From positions 5,890,001-5,954,000 of the forward strand of contig OX359190.1 in assembly GCA_947172415.1 (NCBI GenBank): a DNA stretch of 64,000 bases. Direction: 5' to 3'. Under the pieces are notes generated by a model. It was not told the DNA's origin. It did no database searches and saw nothing but the letters and a program-made list of their open reading frames with translations. The DNA comes from Chondrosia reniformis (taxonomy: Eukaryota > Porifera > Demospongiae > Chondrillida > Chondrillidae). A program made the translations under genes and the position numbers. Position 1 is the stretch's first letter. Every line of letters starts with the position of its first letter. Shown piece by piece: positions 12,084 to 24,530 of this stretch.

Positions 12084-12633
12084 CTAGGGAAACATCATAA
12101 TACATCACCAGATTCCGCAATCGTAAACTTGCATTCTTCATTATATCTTGATTGTGTTGCAATTTTAATTAAGCAAAACTTCGCCAGACGTTTGTCATAC
12201 ACATGTACCATGATATATATCGGTTTCACAGTGATCTGATCAATTGATAATTTTTATTAATATAACACTTGGTTTCAATATAAATTTCACATAGGTTTTC
12301 TATAGTCCTATGGCATTTTATATACAGACTTTGTCCTCCGTTTTCTACCAAACCAAGACTTAAATAAAAAATCCCTTAATTAATCCTTTTATACCCTAAA
12401 CTTTATGATACTATGCCCATTCTCTTGCTAGGTCCTTTCCTGGAGTCATATGAACTATTTATATTATATTATATTATATTATATTATATTATTTATTTAT
12501 TTATATTAGATTACCATAGTATATTGTAAATTGTACTGTATATATATATATATATATGTATACAAGACTACGAACAGGAAACCATACGTTAACATAATTT
12601 TTGACAATAATATAGGGGAGCCTCCGGCGCCCC

Positions 12634-13605
12634 AAAAATGTAACTAGTTCAAACAAATCGTGCATCCACATAGTCCACACAACTAGTACAAAAAACTAGT
12701 AAATACAACTAGACACTAGTACATACAATTGGTATATACATACAACTGGTGTATACATTCAACTAGTTCATACAACTAGTCACTAGTACATATAACTAGT
12801 ACATGCGACTAGTATATACAACTAGTACATACAACTAGTATCTACTACATAGAACTAGTACCTTCTTAGCCCCTAGTATAACTAGTACAAGAACCTACCA
12901 CTTGTACATACAACTAGTACATACAACTAGTACATACAACCAGTACATAGCTAGTACATACAACCAGTATATACATACAACTAGTACATAGTACATACTA
13001 GTATTTGCAATTAGTACATATAACTAGTACACACATCTACAACAAATAACTAATACATAAAAATATAAATAGTACATATAAATAGTACATAAACATAGTA
13101 CATACAAGTAGTTCATACAACTACTAGTACATAGAACGAGTAAATAAAACTAGGACCTATAACTAGTAAATACCTACTACATATAATTAGTACATAAATA
13201 TATAACTAGAACATATGAATAGTGCATCCATATAGTATATATAACTAGTACATAAAACTAGTACATGCAACTAGAAACTAGTACATACAACTATTATATA
13301 CAAACAACAAGTTCACACAACTAGTATTTACAACTAGTATTTACAATTAGGTCATACAACTAGTTCACACAACTATCAACTAGTACATATAACCAGTACA
13401 TGTAAATTCGTGGGTACAACTAGTTCATAAAATTAGTAACTAGTAAATATAATTAGTACATGTGACTAGTACATACAACTAGTACATACAACTAGTGCAT
13501 TCAACTAGTACATACAACTAGGACATATAACTAGTACATAAACCTACTACATATAACTAGAACATACACCTATACCTAGTAAATGTAAATAGTACATAGT
13601 ATTTT
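12634..13605 (+). repeat. 13-bp satellite, + orientation
   Basis: Forward satellite between B1 and A2. Its first ~130 bp mirror the bases left of B2 (27856 back to about 27690), after which the right arm is flipped. 12840-13400 repeats the higher-order unit of 1-720. No gene seen. Confidence 0.93.
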
Positions 13606-13621
13606 TCTTTTTCTGTTTGCC

Positions 13622-14223
13622 TATGAGTATGAGTTTATGAAAGGACTACTTAAGGATAACATCACCCTAGCTATTAAATTTTCCAATACTTATAGGTATA
13701 TTGATGACCTTTTATGTATTAACAACAAGGATTTTGAACTGTCAATTAGTGATATTTACCCCAAAGAACTTATTCTTAAAAAGACAAATACCAGCCCTAA
13801 AAAATCCCCCTTTTTAGACTTAGATATAACCATTACTAACAATCAATTTATCACTAAAGTATATGATAAGTGAGAGGACTTTAACTTTGATATAGTAAAC
13901 TTCCCCCATTTAGATAGTAATATTCCTAATACCCCAGCCTATGGTGTCTTTATTTCACAACTAATTAGGTATTCCAGAATATGTAGTGACTTCTCCAGGC
14001 TAAAAGTTTGCAGGTATGCAATAGGCTTATTAAGCAGGGTTACAAATACTTTAAGCTCAAATCAACCTTTAAAACCTTCCTATCCCGGCAGCCTCTAGTT
14101 AGAATCAAGTATAAGCAAAAAGTAGCTAGTATGCTTAAGGACTGTCTTGTGTTACCCCATATTGTGTTACCCCACCTCCAAAGAAATGTTACTACTAGAA
14201 GACCTAAGGGTAGACTTACGTAA
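13622..14223 (+). pseudogene. Reverse transcriptase relic of A2
   Basis: Corresponds to the last two thirds of the A1 RT. The motif C region (YRYIDD) is kept near 13693-13710. Two lesions break it: an in-frame TGA at 13872-13874 where A1 has an arginine codon (CGA to TGA, a CpG-type change), and a 7-bp deletion near 13999 between two CAG triplets, which shifts the frame. The second open piece (14008-14223) ends in the same KGRLT as A1. The copy cannot supply RT. Confidence 0.85.
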
Positions 14224-14399
14224 TATGTCCTACTTTTGTCTATAGTTATGCTGAGTCTGTTTTACCTGTACAAGCAAGTTTACTAATAGATTTATAATTA
14301 ATTCATAAAAGTTAATTGGACCTACATTCCTTTCATAAAATTAAATTTCATCAAGTGTCTTAGTTAACACATTATTTAACTTTTGTCGCCAAAATAGTG

Positions 14400-14408
14400 T
14401 ATATAAGG
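14400..14408 (+). promoter_or_regulatory. TATA-like box in element A2
   Basis: TATATAAGG, about 70 nt upstream of the hammerhead-like motif, as in A1. The E2F-like palindrome upstream is degraded (TTTTGTCGCCAAAA). Confidence 0.35.
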
Positions 14409-14478
14409 CCCCTAGATTTAGCATAGTGAGCCAAGGATTCACAGAAGATCAAGATAAAGAAAAAGACAAAGACTCCCA

Positions 14479-14524
14479 GGATCACTGATGAAGGGTGGAA
14501 TTCCCAGAAACGGCTGTCTGACCC
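14479..14524 (+). ncRNA. Hammerhead-like ribozyme candidate in A2
   Basis: CTGATGA at 14485-14491; stem II GGG/CCC with an A-A mismatch at its base; GAAAC at 14507-14511; stem III AC/GT with a GGCT loop; GTC at 14516-14518 with cleavage expected after C14518. Stem I pairs 14519-14524 with 14479-14484 apart from one C-A. All core nucleotides are kept although the RT in this copy is dead. Activity is unproven. Confidence 0.55.
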
Positions 14525-14673
14525 AGTGGAGAAGAAGATGAAAGAAGGGAAAAGAAGGAAGAAGAGACTCCTGTATCTTCATCTAAAGCTCTCTTTAGGT
14601 TTAGTTCCCCTATAGGCTCTTTTTATAGAATAGGCATATAGCATGTAGGAAAATGGTATATTAGATTTTTCAT

Positions 14674-15237
14674 ACAACTAGTACATACAGCTAGCGCATA
14701 CAACTAGTACATATAACTAGTTAACACAAATAAATAATACATACAAATAGTAAATATAACTAGTACCTACAACTAGTACGTACAACTAGTATCTAGTAGA
14801 TACAACTAGAACATGCAACTACTACATAGAACTAATACATACAACTAGTACCTAAAACTAGTAAAAATAGCTAATTCTCGTTCATGCAACTAGTATATAC
14901 ATACAACTAGAACTTTCAATAGTATATATAGCTAGTACACACACCTACTACATAAAACAAATACATAAAAATATAACTTTTTCAAATAAATAGTGCATCC
15001 ACAGAGTACATAAACCTAGTAAATAAAACTAGTAAATACAACTAGAAACTAGTACACACAACTAGTATATATGTAAAATTAGTACATTTAACTAGTACAC
15101 ACATCTGGTATATACATACAACTAGTACATACAACTAGTACATTATACTAGTTCATAAAACTAGTATATTGCTAGTACAAAGAACTAGTGCATACATCTT
15201 CTACATACAACTGGTTGGTATCTATTACAAAGAACTA
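14674..15237 (+). repeat. 13-bp satellite, + orientation
   Basis: Forward satellite between A2 and P1, ending at the TA target site of P1 (15236-15237). No gene seen. Confidence 0.93.
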
Positions 15238-15745
15238 CAGTGCAGTCCACTTAATTCGAATCCGTTTTTGACTTAATTTCACCTATTTCGAATAGAACTC
15301 CGGTTCCCTGTATAGTCCCAGAATATCAATTTCTTTGGGAATATTTGTTTGCTACGTAGAGAATACGGAAGTATTTCAACACAAATAAGCAAGCTCATAG
15401 TTATTAAGGAGGTAATCACACTTTTACCGGTTAAGAATTTGAGCTAAATTGTCATTAATCATTCTCAGTACAGTGTTATTCTCTAGGTATGCAACGTTCA
15501 CTGTACCAATCACTTATTCTGGAACGAAAACTAGAGATTATCCATCTCGTAGAAAACGCTCCATCTGGAAGGAAAAAAGGGACATTGCTACTACTACTTG
15601 GCTGCATAATCTTCTCTTTTTCATTATATTTCAAATCTATATTTGGTGTTTAGACATCACTTTGCTGTTTTGTACATAAACCTAATAATTCAAAATTCCT
15701 GTTATTTCAAATTCCCTAGAGATTCGAATTAGGTGGACTGCCCTG
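15238..15745. mobile_element. pogo/Tigger-like TIR element P1
   Basis: A 508-bp element flanked by TA on both sides (15236-15237 and 15746-15747), the target duplication of Tc1/mariner-pogo elements. The terminal inverted repeats are about 24 bp, starting CAGTGCAGTCCAC on the left and, read inward from the right, CAGGGCAGTCCAC; both contain AATTCGAA, typical of pogo/Tigger ends. No transposase motif (DDE/D) is present, so it is non-autonomous. P2 (24531-25038) has the same length in mirrored position and orientation. Confidence 0.88.
15449..15679 (+). CDS. 76-codon open frame inside P1, doubtful
   Basis: An ATG-initiated frame with a hydrophobic C-terminal stretch (LLFFIIFQIYIWCL). The mirrored frame in P2 is the same length, differing mainly in one short patch near residues 32-45. 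It matches no transposase that I recognise. With two copies produced by the same duplication, conservation is weak evidence; it may be a chance frame. Confidence 0.15.
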   Translation: MSLIILSTVLFSRYATFTVPITYSGTKTRDYPSRRKRSIWKEKRDIATTTWLHNLLFFIIFQIYIWCLDITLLFCT

Positions 15746-16471
15746 TAGTACATACAACTAGTACATAGAATTAGTAAATACAACCAGCTAATACAGCTAG
15801 TACATACAAGTAGTACATATACCTAGTACATTCACATATATATAGTACATATAAATAGTACGTACAACTAGTATATATAACTAGTACAAACAACTAGTAC
15901 ATACACCCATTACACACAAACGTAACGAATACATATAAGTAGTACATACAACTAGTACATATAAATAGTACACACAACTAGTACATACAACAATAACACA
16001 AAACTGGTACATACAACTAATATATATAACTAGTACATGTACAACTAGTACATACAACTAGTGTCTAGTATATACAACTAGTACCTCCCTAGTACCTAGC
16101 ATAATTAGGACTAGACATTACAACTAGTATATACTACTAGTACATACAACTAGTCCATACAACTATTACATATGACTAGTACATATACATCTAACTCCTA
16201 CATAAATTTAGTATATACAACTAGTACAGAAAACTAGTTCACACAAAGAATCAAGTAGTTCATAGAACTAGTTCCTTCCTAGTACCTAGTATAACTTGTA
16301 TTAGAACCTAATACTAGTTCGAATATCTAGTACATACAGCTGGTACATACAATTAGGCAATAGTACATTCAACTAGTACAAATAACTACTACATTCGACT
16401 AGTACATACAAATGGTATTGAGTACATACAACTAGTAAATACAACTAGAGCATACAATTAGTACACACAAA
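15746..16471 (+). repeat. 13-bp satellite, + orientation
   Basis: Forward satellite between P1 and the LINE. It mirrors 24530 back to about 23790 closely, including the rarer runs AATACAGCTAGTACATAC and CAGCTAATACAG. It also resembles the 390-bp unit amplified at 52471-54810. No gene seen. Confidence 0.93.
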
Positions 16472-17851
16472 TTCTTTCCTGAATACTGGAAGTGTGCTTG
16501 GGTTAAGCCACTCTACAAAGGCGGTGATCGTGTCTCCCCCACGAATTGCCGACCCACTCCTCTGCTTCCAGTCTGCAGTAAACTTCTAGTAAGGTGTGTC
16601 CAGGAGCAGTTTTCTTCTCACCTCATACAAAACGACCTTCTCTTCCCTTATAAATCTGGATTTCGGCCCAAGCATTCTACCCAAACGCTTCTTCTTCACT
16701 GCTTGGATGACTGGTAAAAGGCTCTGGACAGAAGACAGTTCATCGGGGTTGTGTTTCTTGACATCTCCAAAGCTTTTGACACTGTTAACCATGATCTTCT
16801 TTTGTCTAAGCTTTCCCAACTTGGTTTCTCCTCGTCTACAGTTGCTTGGTTTAAGTCTTATCTTTCCGATCGTTGCCAGGTTACTCGTGTCAGTGATTCA
16901 TTCTCCTCTCCTGGTTTTCCCACAACTGGTGTTCCCCAAGGCTCTGTGCTTGGTCCTTCTCACTTCACTCCCTTTATCAATGACCAGCCTTCAGTCCTGC
17001 CTGCTGATTCTGTTGTTCTCTTTGCTGATGACACTGCCATCTACATCACGAGTAGCAATCTTGCTTTTTTAAACTCTTCACTTCAACAGTGTCTAGATGC
17101 AACCAGCCTGTGGATGGCCAGCAATGGACTGCAACTGAATGCAAGCAATACAAAATGTATGCTCTTTCACTCTAGTAGAAGAAAAATTGAGACTGGCTTG
17201 GACGTTCTTGTTGATGGTGTAACTGTTGATCAGGTACGAGTGTTCAAGTCTCTTGGTGTGCTTATAAACGATACCCTAACTTGGAGTGATCATGTTGACA
17301 TGATTTGTAGAAAAGTAAGCTGTCGTCTCAACCTTCTTCGTAGGCTCTCTTGGTTTCTTCCTCACTCTCTCCTCCTCACTTATCTTAAATCATACATCCT
17401 TCCCCACTTTGACTATTGTGATGTCGTCTGGTCTGGCTGTACTCAAGATGAATCTTGCCGCTTGGAATCGCTGCTGAACTTTGGGTGCAAGATTGTGCTT
17501 CATAGGCGTCGTGACTCTTCTTCCACTGCTGCTCTTTAAGAACTTGGATTAACGACTCTCACCTTGAGAAGAAAACTTCACATGGCTCAGTGTATGTTTC
17601 GCAGCCTATCCTCCCAGGCTCCACCTTATCTGTCTCGGCTCTCCTCTTATGTTTCTTGCCACCATAACACTCGCTCCTCTTCCACTTCCCAACTTAATCT
17701 TCCCTTGGTCAGGTCTTCATTCGGACAGAGGACATTCAGTTTTGCCGGTGCTTCTCTCTGGCGCAGTCTACCTACAGCCATTCGTGCAACACCTAACCTC
17801 AGCCTCAACTATTTTACGGAACTATGTAAACATTTATATTCTAATGCATGA
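16472..17851 (+). pseudogene. LINE reverse transcriptase relic
   Basis: A single frame runs through, with two stop codons: TAA at 16715-16717 (after CLDDW) and TAA at 17537-17539. Recognisable parts in order: the fingers region with PLYKGGD, NCRPTPLLPVCSK and GFRPKHSTQ; motif A FLDISKAFD (from 16751); GVPQGSVLGP; the catalytic FADD at 17021-17032; then the thumb and a C-terminal region with FAGASLWRSLP and a final stop at 17849-17851. This enzyme would carry out target-primed reverse transcription. The endonuclease domain is missing through 5' truncation. The sequence is of the CR1/jockey-like group of LINEs; the exact clade is not determined. Confidence 0.88.
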
Positions 17852-18018
17852 GCGACAATTTGTATTATGTAACAATATTAACACAACCGAATTGACAATT
17901 TTATTTTATTTATTTATTTATTATTTATTTATTGTACATATGGTTTTGTACTGGGTGCCTTTGTAGTAGCCTCAGGCTATGGGCCTCCCCAGTTTAAATA
18001 AGATTTCCTGATATCCTG
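16472..18018 (+). mobile_element. 5'-truncated LINE (non-LTR retrotransposon)
   Basis: About 1.55 kb of GC-richer sequence interrupting the satellite. It starts within an RT frame and ends in a 3' UTR with TTTATT runs, a small hairpin (AGCCTCAGGCT), and a short repeated tail (TTTCCTGATATCCTG) rather than poly-A, as in CR1/L2-type LINEs. The mirrored site in the right arm (near 23770) is empty: AACACAAATAGTAAA-like satellite runs through. The insertion therefore came after the arms were copied, or was lost on the right. No clear long target duplication; AAA is shared at the edges. Confidence 0.85.
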
Positions 18019-21000
18019 AAATAGTAAATACAGCTGGTAAATATAACTAGTACATACTACTAGTACATATAACTGGTACATATAACTATACTTATAAACA
18101 GTACATAAAACTAGTTCATAAAACTAGTTCATACAACTAGTACATGCAACAAGTATCTAGTACATACAACTACAACCTACCTAGTACATAGTATAACTGG
18201 TACAAGAATCAACAACTGGTAAATACACATTGTACATACAACAAGTACTTACAAGTAGGATATACAACTGGAAACTAGTAAATACTACTAGTTTTTAGAA
18301 GGAGTTTATAATACTTTATAGAGAATACAACTTGAATATACATCTAGTATTTAGCTAATATTAACAATTGGTATATACATACAACTATTACGTTCAACTG
18401 GTACATAACTTGTACATACAAATAGTATATACAACTAGTACATGCTACTAGTACATACGACTAGTACATACCAAATAGTACCCACAACTAATAAATACAA
18501 TTAGTACATTCAACTAGTCCATACAACTACGACAAACAGCTAGGACATATAACTAATACATACACCTACTACATATAACTAGTAAATACACATACCTTGT
18601 AATTATAAAAAGTACATATAACTAGTACATACAACTAGAAAGTAGTATATACAACTAGCTCACAGAACGAGTACATAATACTAGAACATCCAACTTGAAT
18701 ATTCAACTAGTAAATAACTACTACACACAACTAGGAAACACAACTAGGACATACAAATATTACATACACCTACCACATATAACAAGAACATACAATTTTA
18801 CCTAATAATAATAAATAGGACATACAACTAGTACATACAACTAGTACATAAAACTAGTATCTACAACAAGTAAATATAACTAGTACTAGTCCATACAACT
18901 AGTACATACAACTTGTCCTTGCAACTAGTACATAGCTAGTCCATACATCTAGTACTTGCAACTGGTACATATAACTAGTACACACATCTACAACATATAA
19001 CTAATACATAAAAATATAACTTGTACATATAAATAGTACATAAAGATAGTACATACAAGTAGTTTATACAACTACTAGTACATAGAATGAGTACATAAAA
19101 CTAGGACCTATAACTAATACACACCTACTACATATAATTAGTACATAAATATATAACTAGTACATATGATTAGTGCATCCATATAGTATAGTACATGCAA
19201 CTAGAAACTAGTACACACAACTAATATATACACAAAACTAGCACATGTAATTAGTTCATACAACTATTATGTGCAAACAACTAGTTCATACAACTAGTAT
19301 TTACAATTAGGTCGTCCAACTAGTTCCCAGAACTAGTAACTAGTACATATAACCAGTACATTCAACTAGTACAGACAACCAGGACAAACAACTAGGATAT
19401 ATAACCAGTACATATTCCAACTACATATAACTAGTAAATATACATATACATTGTAATTATAAATAGTACATACAACTAGAGCATACAGCTAGTGCATACA
19501 ACTAGTATATATAACTAGTTCACAAACATATAATTACTACATACATATAACTGGTACTTATAAATAGTTCATACACATAGTACATACAAATTGTAGATAC
19601 AAATAGTACATACATCTGCTACACATAACTAGTACCTACAAGGAGTAAATATAAATAGAACAAGTTCATAAAACTACTGCATAAAACTAGTACATGCAAC
19701 TAGTACATACAACTAGTACATCCTAACAGTACACACAAATAGTACATACAACTAGTACATACAACTAGTACATTCAACTAGAACATACAACTAGTACAAA
19801 CAACTAGGACATATAACTAGTACATACACCTACTACATACAACTAGTCCATACAACCAGAAACTAGTCCATACAACTAGTATCTATATAACACTAGTACA
19901 TTTAACTAGTACATAAAACTAGTATATACATACAAAGAGTACATACAACTAGTACATAAAATTAGTAGGTACAACTAGTTCACACATCTAGTAATTAGTA
20001 CATATAACTAGTACATGAGACTGTGACATACAACTAGTACATACAATTAGTACATAAAACTAGTTCAAACAAACAAACAAGTAGTATATATAACGAGTTC
20101 CTTCCTAGTTCCTAGTATAACTTTTACTAGAACCTACACTTACTTCAAAAAGCTAGTACATACAACTAGTACAAACAATTAGTCACTAGTACATACAACT
20201 AATACATACAATTAGTACATATAAATACTACATTTGATTGGTACATACAAATAGTATCGAGTACATACAACTAGTATATACAGCTAGTACATTAAACTAG
20301 TATATACAACTACTACATGAACAGGAAACCAGTACATACAACTAGTACATAGCTACAACATACAATTAGTATACACATACAACTAGTGTATACAACTATT
20401 ACATACAATTAGTACATACAACTACTACATCAAACTATTACATACAACCAGTACCTACAACTAGTAAATATAACTAGTACTAGTACATAGAACTAGTACA
20501 TACAATTAATACGTTAATATAGTACTAACAACTAGTATATACAACTAATGCCTACTTAGTACCTAATATAACTAGTACTAGAACCTACAACTAGTACATA
20601 CAGCTGGCGCATACCGTAGTATAGGCAACTTGTACATACAACTGTTACATACAACTACTACATATAACCAGTACATACACATATAACTAGTATATAAAAA
20701 TAGTACATACACCTAGTACATACAACAAGTATATACAAAACGTACATAAAACTAGTACATACAACTAGTACACACAACTAGAAACTAGTACATACACCTA
20801 GTTCATAAAACGAGGGCATAAAACTAGAACATACAACTTGTATATACAACTAGTACATAGCAACTACATATAACTAGTACGTACAACTGGTTCATAATTA
20901 ATACATACAACTTGTACATAGTATGAGTACATTAAACTAGCATAAAACTAGAACATACAACTTGTATATACAACTAGTACATAGCAACTACATATAACTA

Positions 21001-22194
21001 GTACGTACAACTGGTTCATAATTAATACATACAACTTGTACATAGTATGAGTACATTAAACTAGCATATACAACTACTACATAAACAGCAAACTAGTATA
21101 TACATACAACTAGTACATAGCTAGTACTTACAATTAGTATATACATACACCTAGTACACACAACTAGTACAAACAATTAGTACATACAACTACTACATAC
21201 AACCGATACCAACATCTAGTAAATATAACTAGTACTAGTACATACAATTAGCACATACAACTAGTACTTTCAACTAGTACATTTAACAAGTACACACACA
21301 TACTACATATAACTAATATATTAATGTATAACTAGTATATATGAATAGTACATAAACATAGTACATACAACTAGAAACTAGTACATTTAACTAGTACATA
21401 CAACTGGTATATACATACAATTAGTACATACAACTAGTACATACAAGTAGTACATTAAATTCGTAGGTACAACTAGTTCATAAATTAGTAACTAGTAAAT
21501 ATGATTAGTAAATGCGACTAGTGAATGCAACTAGTACATGCAACTAGGACATTATACCTGGTACATACACCTACTACATATAACTAGTTCATACACCTAT
21601 ACCTAGTAAATGTAAATAGTACATACAACTAGTACATACAGCTAGCGCATACAACTAGTACACATAACTAGTTCACACACATATAAATAGTACATGCAAA
21701 AAGTAAACACAACTAGTACATACAACTAGTATCTAGTACATACAACTAGAACATACAACTAGTACATAGTTAGTACATACAACTAGTATATGCATACAAC
21801 TAGTACACAGAACTTGTAAATACAATTAGCACATGCAATTATTGTATACAACTGAAACATACAACGAGTACCTAAAACTAGTAAATATAGCTAGTTCTAG
21901 TACATACAACTAATACATACAACTAGTACTTTCAACTAGTACATATAACTAATACCCACACCTACTACATATAACAAATACATAAAAATATAACTTGTTC
22001 AAATAAATAGTGCATCCAAATAGTACATGCAACTATTACCTAAAACTAGTAAATGGAACTAGAAACCAGTACATACAACTAGTATATATATAAAAATTAG
22101 TACATTTAACTAGTACATACATCTTGTATATACATAAAACTAATATACACCTAGTTCAAAAAATTAATAGGTACAACTATTTCATATATGCTGT
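18019..22194 (+). repeat. 13-bp satellite, + orientation; inner left arm and loop of the inverted repeat
   Basis: The stretch to about 19490 mirrors 23.77 kb back to 22.2 kb. From 19490 to 22190 there is no mirrored partner, so it forms the loop. The loop holds a 124-bp direct duplication (about 20817-21064) and a section (20.33-21.25 kb) that resembles 48.96-49.83 and 61.36-62.15 kb, sharing the marker GCCTACTTAGTACCT. No gene seen. Confidence 0.9.
20817..21064 (+). repeat. 124-bp tandem duplication
   Basis: Two adjacent copies with an offset of 124 bp (for example CTTGTACATAGTATGAG at 20911 and 21035), almost without differences, inside the loop of the large inverted repeat. Confidence 0.9.
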
Positions 22195-24530
22195 ATGCTC
22201 TAGTTGTATGTACTATTTATAATTACAATGTATATGTTTATTTACTAGTTATATGTAGTTGGAGTATGTACTGGTTATATAACCTAGTTGTTTGTCCTAG
22301 TTGTATGTCCTAGTTGAATGTACTAGTTATATGTACTAGTTACTAGTTGTATGAACTAGTTGTACGTACTAATTGTAAATACTAGTTGTATGAACTAGTT
22401 GGATGTACTAGTTATATGAACTAGTTGTATGTTCTAGTTGTATGTACTAGTGCATGTACTGGTTATATGTACTAGTTAATAGTTCTGGGAACTAGTTGGA
22501 CGACCTAATTGTAAATACTAGTTGTATGAACTAGTTGTTTGCATATAATAGTTGTATGAACTAATTACATGTGCTAGTTTTGTGTATATATTAGTTGTGT
22601 GTACTGGTTTCTAGTTGCATGTACTATACTATATGGATGCACTAATCATATGTTCTAGTTAAATATTTATGTACTAATTATATGTAGTAGGTGTGTATTA
22701 GTTATAGGTCCTAGTTTTATGTACTCGTTCTATGTACTAGTAGTTGTATGTACTATCTTTATGTACTATTTATATGTACAAGTTATATTTTTATGTATTA
22801 GTTATATGTTGTAGATGTGTGTACTAGTTATATGTACTAGTTGCAAGTACTAGTTGTATGGACTAGCTATGTACTAGTTGTATGGACTAGTACTAGTTAA
22901 ATTTACTTGTTGTAGATACTAGTTTTATGTACTAGTTGTATGTACTAGTTGTATGTCCTATTTATTATTATTAGGTAAAAGTGTATATTCTTGTTATATG
23001 TGGTAGGTGTATGTAATATTTGTATGTCCTAGTTGTGTTTCCTAGTTGTGTGTAGTAGTTATTTACTAGTTGAATATTCAAGTTGGATGTTCTAGTATTA
23101 TGTACTCATTCTGTGAGCTAGTTGTATATACTACTTTCTAGTTGTATGTACTAGTTGTATGTACTATTTATAATTACAAGGGATATGTATTTACTAGTTA
23201 TATGTAGTAGGTGTATGTATTAGTTATATGTCCTAGCTGTTTGTCGTAGTTGCATGGACTAGTTGAATGTACTAATTGTATTTACTAGTTGTGGGTACTA
23301 TTTGGTATGTACTAGTTGTATGTACTAGTTGCATGTACTGGTTGTATATACTATTTGTATGTACAAGTTATGTACCAGTTGAACGTAAAGTTGTATGTAT
23401 ATACCAATTGTTAATATTAGCTAAATACTAGATGTATATTCAAGTTGTATTCTCTATAAAGTATTATATACTCCTTCTAGAAACTAGTAGTATTTACTAG
23501 TTTCCAGTTGTATATCCTACTTGTAAGTACTTGTTGTATGTACAATGTTTATTTACCAGTTGTTGATTCTTGTACCAGTTATACTTTGTACTAGGTAGGT
23601 TGTAGTTGTATGTACTAGATACTTGTTGCATGTACTAGTTGTATGAACTAGTTTTATGTACCGTTTATAAGTACTAGTTATATGTACCAGTTATATGTAC
23701 TAGTTATATTTACGAGCTGTTTTTACTATTTGTGTTTACTAATTGTATACACTAGTTTTATTTACTAGTTGTATGTACTCAATACCTTTTGTATGTACTA
23801 GTTGAATGTAGTAGTTATTTGTACTAGTTGAATGTATAAATAGTGTGTGATTGTTGTATGTACTTGTTATATGTACTAGTTGTATGTACTATTGCCTAAT
23901 TGTATTTACCAGCTGTATGTACTAGATATTTGAACTAATATTAGGTTCTAATACAAGTTATACTAGGTACTAGGAATGAACTAGTTCTATGAACTACTTG
24001 ATTCTTTGTGTGAACTAGTTTTCTGTACTAGTTGTATATACTAAATTTATGTAGTAGTTAGATGTATATGTACTAGTCATATGTAATAGTTGTATGTACT
24101 AGTTATATGTACTAGTTGCATGTACTAGTTGTATGTACTAGTAGTATATACTAGTTGTAGGGTCTAGTCCTAATTATGCTAGGTACTAGGGAGGTACTAA
24201 TTGTATATACTAGACACTAGTTGCATGCACCAGTTGTATGTACTAGTTATATGTACTAGTTGTATGTACCAGTTTTGTGTTATTGTTGTATGTACTAGTT
24301 GTGAGTACTATTTATATGTACTAGTTGTATGTACTACTTATATGCATTCGTTACGTTTGTATGTACTGGGTGTATGTACTAGTTGTTTGTACTAGTTATA
24401 TATACTAGTTGTACGTACTATTTATATGTACTATATATATGTGTATGTACTAGGTATATGTACTACTTGTATGTACTAGCTGTATTAGCTGGTTGTATTT
24501 ACTAATTCTATGTACTAGTTGTGTGTACTA
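22195..24530 (-). repeat. 13-bp satellite, - orientation; inner right arm
   Basis: The satellite flips strand at about 22195. Read as complement it matches the left arm (15.75-16.47 and 18.02-19.49 kb, skipping the LINE) with a few percent difference. The in-frame 64-residue peptide at 24201-24395 is just satellite translation. It ends at the TA target site of P2. No gene seen. Confidence 0.93.

Larger units (their letters stand above)
10492..12633. mobile_element. Composite repeat element B1
   Basis: A 2142-bp insertion with a near-identical inverted partner B2 (27857-29997). One end has two short palindromes (around GGCGCC, and a GAGTTT/AAACTC-type hairpin degenerate here) followed by AAACAAGTCTTTCGAG on the given strand; elements C and D share this terminus. 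Inside are a (TA)n tract at 10790-10810, a hammerhead-like core at 10980-11007 within 17-bp inverted arms, inverted copies of a roughly 75-85-bp segment (about 10811-10886 against 11736-11822), a perfect 27-bp hairpin (11644-11727), an open minus frame of 59 codons (11904-12083), ATATT and TA microsatellites (about 12455-12556), and an opposite end in GGCGCCCC. No transposase or RT was recognised, so it is probably non-autonomous. Confidence 0.75.
13606..14673 (+). mobile_element. Penelope-like retroelement copy A2, 5'-truncated
   Basis: The same element as A1 in the opposite window orientation but in the same orientation relative to the satellite. It begins inside the RT frame (TCTTTTTCTG), so it is truncated further than A1. 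It keeps the TATA-like box (14400-14408), hammerhead-like motif (14479-14524) and the terminus TTTTTCAT, joined to ACAACTAG. CATA occurs at both edges and may be a 4-bp target duplication or microhomology. I do not see a counterpart at the mirrored place of the right inverted-repeat arm. Confidence 0.75.

Noticed and set aside
16586-17072. Additional frames over the LINE
   Set aside because: They are in other frames than the RT motifs and show no family signature.
24201-24395. Open frame of 64 codons rich in Cys, Tyr and Val
   Set aside because: A direct translation of the 13-bp satellite; the frame at 41361-41555 is the same kind.
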